Shown here one piece after another: positions 24,464 to 32,122 of a DNA stretch of 64,000 bases; the stretch's first letter is position 1, and every line of letters begins with the position of its first letter. This stretch comes from Calditrichota bacterium (lineage in GTDB: Bacteria; Calditrichota; Calditrichia; Calditrichales; J004). The stretch is taken from assembly GCA_024277115.1 (NCBI GenBank), contig JAJRVW010000081.1, forward strand, positions 36,546 through 100,545, read 5' to 3'. The translations under genes and the position numbers were made by a program. The notes beneath the pieces were generated by a model that did no database searches, had not been told where the DNA came from, and worked only from the letters and a program-made list of their open reading frames with translations.

Positions 24464-24506
24464 GGTTTAATCCCACAGGATAAATGTTAATTAATGGCGT
24501 GTCCCT

Positions 24507-24575
24507 TCTCATGTAAAGAGAAAGAACAACAATATTTTATATAAAGTTGTTGGTAAAAAGAGGAATGAGACCTTA
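24507..24575 (-). promoter_or_regulatory. Arg operon attenuator region downstream of the leader peptide
   Basis: Read in the arg direction, the Arg-codon run and stop codon form GACC-GTAA-GGTC, a small hairpin over the stop. The overlapping TCTCAT (24570-24565) can instead pair with ATGAGA (24512-24507) further down. Between them an AT-rich hairpin AACAAC…GTTGTT (24551-24546 with 24530-24525) is followed by CTTTCTCTTT, a weak terminator-like element. The GNAT gene starts 44 bases later. The logic resembles attenuation, but the stems are short and were not energy-scored. Confidence 0.5.
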
Positions 24576-24665
24576 CGGTCGTCGTCGGAGAATAGAACGG
24601 ATCGGGCGGATTACAGGGGATGCAATCGCCGAAAAAAGAAAGATGTTATGGAAAGAGTGTTTCAT
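24573..24665 (-). CDS. Arg-rich leader peptide of the arginine operon
   Basis: A 30-codon ORF from ATG 24665 to TAA 24573, located 110 bases upstream of the first arg-operon gene. The peptide ends VIRPIRSILRRRP: five of its last eleven residues, and six of the last thirteen counting outward, are near or at Arg, with three consecutive CGA codons just before PRO-stop. CGA is a slowly read codon in many bacteria, which would sharpen stalling. A promoter-like pair ends about 27 bases upstream. No strong Shine-Dalgarno site is seen. By analogy with his, leu and ilv leaders, low charged Arg-tRNA would stall the ribosome on the Arg run and favour expression. Arginine attenuators of this kind are rarely described, so independent comparison is important. 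Confidence 0.7.
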   Translation of the reverse strand: MKHSFHNIFLFSAIASPVIRPIRSILRRRP

Positions 24666-24699
24666 AATAAAATCACGAACTGTTTTTTTGTTTCGGGGA

Positions 24700-24727
24700 A
24701 TATGATCTAATTAATACGAAAATGCAA
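24700..24727 (-). promoter_or_regulatory. Promoter of the arg leader
   Basis: TTGCAT (24727-24722) and TCATAT (24705-24700) are spaced by 16 bases on the minus strand. The implied transcription start, around 24692, is about 27 bases before the leader ATG, the same geometry as the leu leader promoter. The -10 match is imperfect. Confidence 0.45.
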
Positions 24728-24868
24728 ATTTATTTCTGTTTAGCAGATATTGACGATAGATAACAATTGCCAAATTAGCCCGAGTTTTTAAGGAAAGGGC
24801 TTTGGATTATAAAGAGTTTAAATCACACAGAATCTCCTCAGTTTTAAAGGGAAAAATCCATACAAATA

Positions 24869-25264
24869 TCAAAGCAATTTGAACCTTTTAAATAACGCGG
24901 CGCTTTTATCAAAAGTTACCGTTTTAAGGCACCCCGCATGCGAATTAATTACCGCAATTAGATAATTGGCAAAGTCCGCCTTCCCCTTGGAATATTCCGA
25001 AAGCGCCATTTTTATGACTGTGGATTCCTCGATAGAAATTTCTTTGGCCATCAATAAACCTGACAGTACAGAAATAATTTCTTACCTCTCAGCTCTGTAC
25101 GCACGTTTTAAAACCCATGTTAATTCACATAATACAATCAGGTTAATAAAACCGGGCTTTTTTGCCGTACAGTTTTTTTCTATAAATGTGGTGGCCAGGG
25201 CAGACTGCGCGGGATCATCCTGAACGATATAACGCACCAATACATTGGTATCAATTCCTGTCAT
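24869..25264 (-). pseudogene. vapC: PIN-domain VapC toxin with in-frame TAA
   Basis: A 131-residue PIN-domain ribonuclease frame. It opens with TGIDTNVLVRYIVQDDPAQSALAT (first catalytic Asp in DTNV), has FINLIVLCELTWVLKRAY (the conserved Glu), and after the break LMAKEISIEEST, then KGKADFANYLIAVIN (third and fourth acidic residues) and CLKTVTFDKSAALFKRFKLL. A TAA at 25084-25082 interrupts the frame after KRAYRAER with no shift. It overlaps the antitoxin gene by four bases (ATGA), the usual toxin-antitoxin layout. Loss of the toxin is tolerated while antitoxin is kept, so this nonsense could be real. Free antitoxin may still repress the operon. Confidence 0.82.
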
Positions 25265-25497
25265 TCGTCATCAGTCCCTTTTTCGATCGCTTTTTGCATA
25301 TCTTCCAGGGTTATTTTTTTTTGTGGTTTTACTATGAGGCCCTTCAAGTCTTTTATTGATTTTTTAACCGGTTGCAATATAATATTGCCTGAACCATCCT
25401 CGATAAAATCTACCTTGTCGCCTGTATTAAAGTTAAATTTTTTCCTGATCGCCCCCGGCACGGTAATCTGCCCCTTACTGGTGATAGTTGATATCAT
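25261..25497 (-). CDS. vapB: AbrB/MazE-type antitoxin
   Basis: A 78-residue protein whose first 45 residues are the swapped-hairpin DNA-binding domain: ISTITSKGQITVPGAIRKKFNFNTGDKVDFIEDGSGNIILQPV. The C-terminal part (LKGLIVKPQKKITLEDMQKAIEKG) is the typical toxin-wrapping tail. The stop overlaps the vapC start, so it is translated together with the toxin and should neutralise it and repress the shared promoter. AAGGAG lies upstream of ATG 25497. Confidence 0.88.
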   Translation of the reverse strand: MISTITSKGQITVPGAIRKKFNFNTGDKVDFIEDGSGNIILQPVKKSIKDLKGLIVKPQKKITLEDMQKAIEKGTDDE

Positions 25498-25609
25498 TTT
25501 CGCTCCTTTTCCTTACCGAATGTAAGGAGAGAAATCTCTTTACGCAAATTGTGTTCATCTTTCCGCAGGCAAATCCTATGACATTGCAAGGCTATCGAAC
25601 CTCCAAAAC

Positions 25610-26824
25610 CTAAAACAAATAAACATTAACCACCGCACCTTCCGCAATGCACTGGTTTACATCTACCATAATATAGCCATCGGCGTGGGCGATGGAGGAA
25701 GGCATGTGCGAGCCTTGCTTATTTATCAACTCAATTTACGGCAATTCCCCCCCCGATTGTTTTAAGCGGACACGCATCATTTGCAGACGGTCGCCCTTGT
25801 TGTCAATCGGATACAAAGTCTTTGATTTTATCCGTGGCCAATCATATTTTTTACCCTGGATTTTTTGCAACAAAGGCCGCACATAATGTTTAAAACACAT
25901 AAAGGCCGAAACCGGATTACCGGGCAAAGCAATCAATAAAACACTTCCTCTTTTTGCAAGAAACAGGGGTTTGCCCGGCTTTTGGCGCACCTTCCAAAAC
26001 AGTTGTTCAAAACCCGCTTCCAGGGCCATATCACGAATGTGATCGTGCACGCCCATTGAAACGCCGCCGGATGTAATTATTATATTTGATGATTGCGCAG
26101 CCTGCTCCAAGGCGTCTTTTGTCTTTTGCGGATCGTCCTCAACATGGATGGCTTTTACAAATTCCGCGCCTGCCTCTTTTATAACCGATTTTAACATGGG
26201 CGTGTTGGAATCGCGTAACTGGTGTGGTTCTGCTTTCTGGTCAAATGGGACAAGCTCACTGCCAGTTGTAAGAATTGAAACCGTGGGACGCCTGTATACT
26301 TTTATCCGCGCAAAGCCCAATGATGCCATTAAAGCAATCTGTGCCGAACCTATTTTCGTTCCTTCCATTAGCAGATTTTGCCCAACCTCAAATTCCTCCC
26401 CGGCAAATCGCAAGTGCTGGTGTTTTTTTCTGACAGATTTTATAGTCAAAACAGTATCGTCAACTTCACATAACTCGATCGCCACAACTGTGTCCAGGCC
26501 ATCCGGCACAATAGCGCCCGTACTGATACGGATGGAAGCCCCATTGATCACCACTCCGGCAAAAGGGTGGCCGGCGCTGCTTTCACCTATAATATTTAGT
26601 TTTACAGGGTTGGATTCTGTAGCATCTTTTACATCAGCCCAACGCATCGCAAATCCATCCATTGCGCTGTTTGTGTAGGGCGGTGAAGGGATTGGGGCAA
26701 TTATTGTCTCGGCCAAAACACGGTCAAGAGTGTCTAACAGGTCGATTGTTTCAATCGTCTTTTGCGGACAATTTGTTTTAAAAATTTCGATGGCTTGCTG
26801 AACAGAGATCATTTCTTTACCCAC
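25610..26824 (-). pseudogene. moeA: Molybdopterin molybdenumtransferase with in-frame TAA
   Basis: MoeA inserts molybdate into adenylated molybdopterin. The 404-codon frame starts ISVQQAIEIFKTNCP (an upstream GKEM is also in frame), has SPPYTNSAMDGFAMRW, the RISTGAIVPDGLDTVVAIE loop, VSILTTGSELVPFDQ, RDSNTPML, ITSGGVSMGVHDHIRD and LFLAKRGSVLLIALPGNPVSAFMCF. At 25738-25736 a TAA follows SGGELP. The frame then goes on unshifted with IELINKQGSHMPSSIAHADGYIMVDV, the last domain, and ends at TAG 25610. A G8 run lies just before the stop, so an indel pair is also possible. The truncated protein would lack about 42 residues of domain IV. It overlaps moaCB by 16 bases. Confidence 0.83.
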
Positions 26825-27744
26825 TTTTTATTTTCGTCATGTCCGCCGCCCCACAACATTGGGAAGGCGTGCAGCAATCCCGGGAACAAAGCCTGCAAGC
26901 TTTCTTCCGCACCTTTAGAGCTGCCAGGTAAATTGATAATAACCGTCGTATCACGTACCCCGGCAACCTCACGTGCAAGCATGGCATAAGGCGTGCGTTC
27001 TTTTCCGTGCTTACGGATAGCCTCAACGATGCCGGGCGCTTCTTTTTTGATAACCTTCAAGGTTGCTTCGGGCGTTAAATCTTTTGGGCCGAAACCTGTG
27101 CCGCCCGTTGTAAAAATAAGGTCGCATTTTTCATCGTCGCATAATTCTATTAAACGTGTTTCTATTTTTTGCGCATCATCCGGTAAAATTTCATAAAAAA
27201 ACGTTTCAAGCGAACGGCCTTTTAAATAATCTTTGATAATAAGCCCCGACTTATCTTTACGGTCCCCTGCATAGGTAGAATCAGAAAGTACAAGAACGGC
27301 AATTTTCAACGGCGCTGCAAATTCATCTTTAAAATCGCTCTTTCCCCCTTTTTTCTTTACAAGGGTCACATCCGAAAATGAAATATCCGGGTCAATTGGC
27401 TTGAGCATATCATAAGCATTAAGCAGTGCGCCGGTTACAGCAGTCATAGCTTCCATCTCCACACCCGTTTTCCATACCGCTTTTACTTCCGCAGAAATTA
27501 TAATATGGTCTTCCCGAATATCAAAAGAAACCTCCGCCCAGTCCAGGGGCAAGGTATGGCAAAAAGTAATCCAAGAAGCGGCATTTTTTGCAGCGTTAAT
27601 TCCAGCCGCGCGCGCTACCTGAAACACATCGCCTTTGGGTACCGTTTTTTCGGCCACCCGTTTAATGGTTTCGGGTTTGGCTTTTAAAATCCCTTGTGCT
27701 TTTGCATAGCGCAAGGTGTTGAATTTTGGACTTACATCTATCAT
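26809..27744 (-). CDS. moaCB: Fused MoaC-MogA/MoaB molybdopterin biosynthesis protein
   Basis: A 311-residue two-domain protein. Residues 1-145 are MoaC (cyclic pyranopterin monophosphate synthase): MIDVSPKFNTLRYAKAQGI, CHTLPLDWAEVSF and KTGVEMEAMTAVTGALLNAYDM. Residues 150-305 are MogA/MoaB (molybdopterin adenylyltransferase): IAVLVLSDSTYAGDRKDKSG, DLIFTTGGTGFGPKDLTPEAT and INLPGSSKGAEESLQAL. One chain therefore covers an early and a late step. MoaCB fusions are known from several Bacteroidota and Thermus-type genomes. It is followed directly by moeA. Confidence 0.92.
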   Translation of the reverse strand: MIDVSPKFNTLRYAKAQGILKAKPETIKRVAEKTVPKGDVFQVARAAGINAAKNAASWITFCHTLPLDWAEVSFDIREDHIIISAEVKAVWKTGVEMEAMTAVTGALLNAYDMLKPIDPDISFSDVTLVKKKGGKSDFKDEFAAPLKIAVLVLSDSTYAGDRKDKSGLIIKDYLKGRSLETFFYEILPDDAQKIETRLIELCDDEKCDLIFTTGGTGFGPKDLTPEATLKVIKKEAPGIVEAIRKHGKERTPYAMLAREVAGVRDTTVIINLPGSSKGAEESLQALFPGLLHAFPMLWGGGHDENKKWVKK

Positions 27745-27770
27745 CTTTACCTCTTTTTTATTTTGGAGTA

Positions 27771-28003
27771 AATCGATTATGTCGATTTAAAATTTTTTTC
27801 TTCAGGGTTTACTCTTGCAATTTTAATTACAATTAGCTGTCCGGAGACAGCTCATTCCAAAGTCGAAATGCTTCCTATGCATGATATCTCTTTTTTCAAA
27901 CACTGTCTGCAGTTGGCGCTATATTTAGTTTTAGTTGACCTACACGCTGTCCGGAAACAGCTCCTACCCATATTTTTTAGGAATTAATCGACTGTGTCGA
28001 TTT
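27771..28003. repeat. Repeat-filled gap between moaE and moaCB
   Basis: The 262-base gap is bounded by two similar near-palindromes, AATCGATTATGTCGATTT (27771-27788) and AATCGACTGTGTCGATTT (27986-28003). Between them are two copies of another palindrome, AGCTGTCCGGAGACAGCT (27835-27852) and GCTGTCCGGAAACAGC (27946-27961), the second followed by TCCTACC. No ORF is present. The layout resembles an insertion bounded by direct repeats. Confidence 0.6.
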
Positions 28004-28006
28004 GAA

Positions 28007-28435
28007 CTATTCCACCCAATTAGCCGATGCGTCTTCCATAATTTCTTTTTTCCAAATGGACACATTATGCTTTAGATCTTCCACGATCTGCTGCATGGCT
28101 TCCATGCTTTCCGTACGGTGCCCGGCTGAAACGAAAACAAATAGGGAAATTTCCCCAACTTTGACTACACCTTTGCTGTGATAAATATGCAGGCAGGTCA
28201 ACGGCCATTTTGCAAAAGCGTCTTCCCGGATTTTACTTATGGCCTTGTTGGCCATTTCTTCATACGCGGAATATTCAATCGCTTCAACTTTTTTGCCATC
28301 GAGCTCATCAGCGCGTACCTGCCCGAGAAAAATGGCATGGGCGCCGATAGAATGTTTTTTGCTGTGCCCGGCAATTTGTTCACCAATAAAAACCGGTTCA
28401 ATTTTGCCATCGATAAAATAGTTTTTTTCAGCCAT
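28007..28435 (-). CDS. moaE: Molybdopterin synthase catalytic subunit
   Basis: MoaE, with MoaD, converts precursor Z to molybdopterin. The 142-residue protein has GAHAIFLGQVRADELDGKKVEAIEYSAYEEMANKAI, the CLHIYHSKGVVKVGEISLFVFVSAGHR core, and the WKKEIMEDASANWVE end with the active-site Lys (KKE). It overlaps the end of moeB by eight bases, so translation is coupled in the operon. Confidence 0.94.
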   Translation of the reverse strand: MAEKNYFIDGKIEPVFIGEQIAGHSKKHSIGAHAIFLGQVRADELDGKKVEAIEYSAYEEMANKAISKIREDAFAKWPLTCLHIYHSKGVVKVGEISLFVFVSAGHRTESMEAMQQIVEDLKHNVSIWKKEIMEDASANWVE

Positions 28436-29567
28436 TTCCTTTTACCCTTTCCAGGTCATTCTTCCAGGCCACCAAACCACCTGTTAAATTAAATACTTTT
28501 TTATACCCGGCCTCAATTAATACATCCGCAGCAAAAATACTGCGGATGCCATATTGGCAAAAAAGCAGAACCGGGTCGTTTTTATCAATTCGGTTTATCT
28601 GATCATGAAATTTTGAGTATGAAATTTTTAACGAACCCCCGATACCCACCTCAGAACTATCTTCCCGGAGATCAACGATCTGCAATATCTCTTTTTGATC
28701 CAGTTTTTTTTGCAAATCTGCTGAATCAATTTCAATGATTTTACTTCTTTTTAAATGGCAAAAATCAATGTAATCAAAATGGGCAAGATTTTTTTTTATA
28801 CTTAATGCACGCTCAACCATTTCCGGATTACGTTTTATTTTGATCGTGGTTGATGAAAGTAGCGCCGTATCCAAAATGAATAATTTCCCCGACAGAACTT
28901 CGCCGTAACCTGTAATAATTTTTATAATTTCATTGGCCTGAATGCTGCCAATAATTCCCGGTAAAACACCAAGCACACCAATCTGAGAGCAGTTTGGCGC
29001 GCTTTCCGGTTTGGGTGGTTCAGGAAAAACACAGCGATAAGTTGGTCCCAAAACACCGTTTTTATCCTCAAAATTTAACACCGCTACCTGACCCTGAAAA
29101 CGGTCAATTGAACCTAAAACAAACGGTTTGTTTAAAATGACGCAGGCATCATTTATTAAATAACGTGTAGGAAAATTATCCGTGGCATCCACAACCAGAT
29201 CATATTTTTTAATGATTTCCAGCGCATTGCCGGGCGTTAATTTTTCAAAATATCCTTTAAAACCAATATGCGGGTTTAAGTTTTGTAAACGCTCAATCGC
29301 CGCCTCTGTTTTTGGTTTGCCAATTTGCGAAACCCCGTAAAGAACCTGGCGGTGTAAGTTGGATTCATCAATAATGTCAGCATCCATAACACCAATATTC
29401 CCTACACCTGCGGCTGCAAGATAAGTTAATACAGGACAACCTAATCCGCCTGCGCCTATTACAAGCACTTTGGCCAGTTTTAACTTTTCCTGCCCTGCTT
29501 CACCAATTTCCGCCAACAAAATCTGGCGACCATAAAAGCCTTTTTCTCTCGTATTTAACATAATCAT
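28428..29567 (-). CDS. moeB: MoeB-type adenylyltransferase with C-terminal rhodanese domain
   Basis: A 379-residue E1-like enzyme that adenylates the MoaD C-terminus for sulfur loading. The N-terminal ThiF/MoeB domain has VLVIGAGGLGCPVLTYLAAAGVGNIGVMDADIIDESNLHRQVLYG (ATP site), VDATDNFPTRYLINDAC, and CSQIGVLGVLPGIIGSIQANE. Residues about 275-375 form a rhodanese domain with LLFCQYGIRSIFAADVL (active-site Cys loop) and NLTGGLVAWKNDLE. The fusion suggests that it both activates the carrier and delivers sulfur. The ATG overlaps the moaD stop (ATGA). Confidence 0.92.
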   Translation of the reverse strand: MIMLNTREKGFYGRQILLAEIGEAGQEKLKLAKVLVIGAGGLGCPVLTYLAAAGVGNIGVMDADIIDESNLHRQVLYGVSQIGKPKTEAAIERLQNLNPHIGFKGYFEKLTPGNALEIIKKYDLVVDATDNFPTRYLINDACVILNKPFVLGSIDRFQGQVAVLNFEDKNGVLGPTYRCVFPEPPKPESAPNCSQIGVLGVLPGIIGSIQANEIIKIITGYGEVLSGKLFILDTALLSSTTIKIKRNPEMVERALSIKKNLAHFDYIDFCHLKRSKIIEIDSADLQKKLDQKEILQIVDLREDSSEVGIGGSLKISYSKFHDQINRIDKNDPVLLFCQYGIRSIFAADVLIEAGYKKVFNLTGGLVAWKNDLERVKGNG

Positions 29568-29797
29568 CCACCGGCAAAGGGCGGCATAATGGCCACAACA
29601 TCGCCATCTTTTAATGCCCTGTTTTCTTCAATCAGTTCCTGATTAACAGCAAAACGGAATGTATAGTTTTTCAAATCAGGCCATGTTTTAAAAAGGTGAT
29701 TTTTTAAGTCATCTGTCCCGGAAACACCATCAAGAACCATTTCATTTTTTCCGGTCAGAGCGCCAATCGAGCCAAAAAATAAAATTTTAATATGCAT
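29564..29797 (-). CDS. moaD: Molybdopterin synthase sulfur carrier subunit
   Basis: A 77-residue ubiquitin-fold protein ending in MPPFAGG, the double glycine that becomes a thiocarboxylate. IKILFFGSIGALTGKNEMVLDG and LKDGDVVAIMPPFAGG are typical of MoaD. I start it at ATG 29797, which has AAAGGA upstream; a TTG five codons earlier is less likely. It is translated just ahead of its activating enzyme moeB. Confidence 0.92.
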   Translation of the reverse strand: MHIKILFFGSIGALTGKNEMVLDGVSGTDDLKNHLFKTWPDLKNYTFRFAVNQELIEENRALKDGDVVAIMPPFAGG

Positions 29798-29808
29798 AGT
29801 TTTCCTTT

Positions 29809-30981
29809 TCAAAGCCCTGTTTCAAGTTGGGCGTTTTTTCTCGTTTGATAAAATTTATAGCCGTGTTCAACAATCAATCCAATAATCAAAGCCACCGATA
29901 AATTACGTGACGCAAAAGAAATAATCCCGACAATTAAGGCAACAATTATCTCGATGTTAATGGGTAATTTTTTAACCAACATAATCATACGCCAACTGTC
30001 AAAAAGGAGCATTGCTGCCAATAAAGGAACAGGGATCAAAAATAGAAAACCCGAGAATGCCGGAATTAAGGCAAACACAACCAGCACCGTTCCCATGATA
30101 ATTGTAGCGCCACCCGTTTTTGCGCCAAACTGATTGTGCGCTGCAATCCCACCCGCGCCGTGGCACATGGGGAAACCGCCCAAAAGGCCAATCGCAACAT
30201 CACCAAAACCAATCGATAAGCCGAGGCGGGATGGTGTGATTTTTTTTGAGCGTTCCGGCCAAAATGTGTGGCAGGCGTCGGAAGCGGCAAACATAGCATT
30301 GCCCAAAGTGAGCGGTAGTTGCGGAATAATTAAAACCAGCAGGGCATCCAGAAATAAACTCCAGTGGGGAACGTTAAAATCAACCAAAGGCATATTTATA
30401 TTTGGAATTTCTACCGTAAAAAAGAAACCGACCACAAACACGCTTAAGCTGATCAACAACAAAGCCACAGGGATTTTTTTTCGCACTTGCAGCAGGCCAA
30501 TCACCAAAAGCAAAACAAGCAAAACCGAAAAACTTATCAACAGAGACCCATGGCTTCCCGTTAACGAAAAACCTTTTTCATAAACCAGTTGCAAAGCTTT
30601 TTGGACAAGTATTAAGCCGATGCCCAATTGGATCCCTTTTACCAGTGCGGCTGAAAACCATTTTTGAAGCCACTTAATCGCGCCCGTCGCCGAAAGCAGA
30701 ATCAAAAGTAAGCCATAAAAAAAAGCCGTTCCGGCCAGCATTTCGGTTGAGAGGCCCAGACCGATGGCAATTACGGACATGGCCTTTAGTGGCTGAACGG
30801 AAAGGGGCACCTTAAAATACCAACCGCTGATTACGTACGCCGCACCCCACAAAAGGAATAAGCGCGATATTCCAAAACCGTTAAATACAACAAGGGCAAA
30901 AGCAAGGGGAAGCAGCGTTCCTAAATCACCAATGGCGCCAGACCACTCTGAAAGGCCAAAACTGTTTTCGATCTTTTTCAC
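29809..30981 (-). CDS. MOT1-type molybdate transporter
   Basis: A 390-residue membrane protein with about eleven hydrophobic helices. It matches the MOT1 molybdate-permease family, related to SulP carriers: SGAIGDLGTLLPLAFALVVFNG near the start, PLSVQPLKAMSVIAIGLG, IPQLPLTLGNAMFAASDACH, and GGFPMCHGAGGIAAHNQFGAKTGGATI. It sits inside the molybdopterin operon between moaA and moaD, consistent with metal (molybdate or tungstate) supply. I start it at GTG 30981, one base after the moaA stop, since homologues begin at about this point; the reading frame is open further upstream into moaA. Confidence 0.85.
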   Translation of the reverse strand: MKKIENSFGLSEWSGAIGDLGTLLPLAFALVVFNGFGISRLFLLWGAAYVISGWYFKVPLSVQPLKAMSVIAIGLGLSTEMLAGTAFFYGLLLILLSATGAIKWLQKWFSAALVKGIQLGIGLILVQKALQLVYEKGFSLTGSHGSLLISFSVLLVLLLVIGLLQVRKKIPVALLLISLSVFVVGFFFTVEIPNINMPLVDFNVPHWSLFLDALLVLIIPQLPLTLGNAMFAASDACHTFWPERSKKITPSRLGLSIGFGDVAIGLLGGFPMCHGAGGIAAHNQFGAKTGGATIIMGTVLVVFALIPAFSGFLFLIPVPLLAAMLLFDSWRMIMLVKKLPINIEIIVALIVGIISFASRNLSVALIIGLIVEHGYKFYQTRKNAQLETGL

Positions 30982-30982
30982 T

Positions 30983-32008
30983 TTAGCCCCCGATTTGCGC
31001 CATGGATAAATTGTACAAACGGTTAGTGCGTCTTTCCGATTCGAAGCCATCTTCCGCACGGTTGTTTACAGCTTGCTTTATAGCTTTTTCGATTTCCAGA
31101 TCGGACAGACCTTGACGTAAAAGTGATTTTAAATTGCCCGCACTTTGATCATATAGACAGGTTTTTAATTGGCCATCGGGCGTAATGCGCAGCCGATTGC
31201 ACGAAGAGCAAAATGTACGAGAGTAACCTGCAATGACACCAATCTTTCCCATAAAATCCACTTGAGAAAAAAGACGTGCTGTCGAATTTGGCAATTGGTT
31301 CTCAACTAGATTGGGAAAACTATTTTTAATCCTGCCAATAATTTGATCCGCGCTCAATATTTTTTCTTCGGGAGGGCCACCGCTAAAAGGCATTTGCTCA
31401 ATAAACCGCACTTCGATCGGCCACTCTTTTGCCAGAAAACAAAAATCCTTTATTTCATCATCATTTATGCCGGCCAATACAACCGTGTTTAATTTTACGG
31501 TCAGATTAAGTTTAACCGCTTTTTGGATATTGGCCCAGACCACATCAAAATCGTCCCGCCGGGTTATCTGGGCAAAACGTTCTTTTTGCAGCGAATCGAT
31601 ACTAATATTCAGACTGCCGATTTTTAATTTTCTGAGATGATCAAGCACGTCATCAATCAAAACGGCGTTGGTCGTGATATTGATGGATTGTAAGGCCTCA
31701 ATTTCATTTATCTTTTTTAGAAACTCCAAGGACCCTTTTCTTACAAAAGGTTCGCCCCCGGTAAGCCTGATTTTTTTTACACCAAGGTTGGTAAAAATGC
31801 GGATAAGGCGTTCCATTTCCTCGAAACGTAAAATCGTGTCATGGCTTTTAAGGGGAATGCCTTCAGCGGGCATACAATATTGGCAACGCAGATTACAACG
31901 ATCGGTGATGGCCAGGCGCAGATAATCCATTTTTCTGCCAAAAGGATCGATAAGGGGAGAAATTATTTTTGTAGATTGCGCAGTACTGTTTAATACAGCA
32001 GGTTGCAT
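30983..32008 (-). CDS. moaA: GTP 3',8-cyclase (radical SAM)
   Basis: MoaA performs the first step of molybdopterin synthesis with MoaC. The protein (341 residues from ATG 32008) has DPFGRKMDYLRLAITDRCNLRCQYCMP (CxxxCxxC cluster), KKIRLTGGEPFVRKG, RFIEQMPFSGG and the C-terminal cluster SRTFCSSCNRLRITPDGQLKTCLYD. It should end with a GG tail for activity and does: IGG. The start is fixed by GGAG six bases upstream, which is also the 3' strand of the P1 stem of the riboswitch. Confidence 0.95.
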   Translation of the reverse strand: MQPAVLNSTAQSTKIISPLIDPFGRKMDYLRLAITDRCNLRCQYCMPAEGIPLKSHDTILRFEEMERLIRIFTNLGVKKIRLTGGEPFVRKGSLEFLKKINEIEALQSINITTNAVLIDDVLDHLRKLKIGSLNISIDSLQKERFAQITRRDDFDVVWANIQKAVKLNLTVKLNTVVLAGINDDEIKDFCFLAKEWPIEVRFIEQMPFSGGPPEEKILSADQIIGRIKNSFPNLVENQLPNSTARLFSQVDFMGKIGVIAGYSRTFCSSCNRLRITPDGQLKTCLYDQSAGNLKSLLRQGLSDLEIEKAIKQAVNNRAEDGFESERRTNRLYNLSMAQIGG

Positions 32009-32011
32009 GGT

Positions 32012-32110
32012 ACTCCTTTCCAAACACGGGAGGCGCTACTGTTTCCGGTAACACCCTAAACGGCCTAAAACCATTTACTTTGCAGGTAGACAGGTTTTTC
32101 GGCTCGGAGT
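32012..32110 (-). ncRNA. Moco/Tuco-type cofactor riboswitch before moaA
   Basis: The 114-base gap before moaA closely resembles the leader of E. coli moaA. Its 3' end reads CGCCTCCCGTGTTTGGAAAG, then GAGTACC and the start codon, as in E. coli up to two or three bases. A P1 stem forms from ACTCC (32110-32106) and GGAGT (32016-32012), hiding the ribosome site. Upstream of CCTCCCG a complementary stem GGTGTTAC / GTAGCGCC encloses CGGAAACA. TAGGCCGTTTAGGG matches the GGCCGU…AGGG core. The P3 stem that E. coli has between GGCCGU and AGGG is missing here; Moco RNAs lacking P3 were proposed to respond to the tungsten cofactor (Tuco). The likely effect is ligand-dependent control of moaA translation and the downstream operon. 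Confidence 0.85.
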
Positions 32111-32122
32111 TATTTTATGGTT

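Noticed and set aside
30983..31059. Longer start for the MOT1 transporter overlapping moaA.
   Set aside because: The extra N-terminus is hydrophilic, lies inside moaA coding sequence and is not part of the family; GTG 30981 right after the moaA stop fits better.
32024..32047. Member of the GTAGGAGC/GCTCC repeat family upstream of moaA.
   Set aside because: The similarity is superficial. The segment is the conserved 3' part of the Moco riboswitch with its P1 stem.
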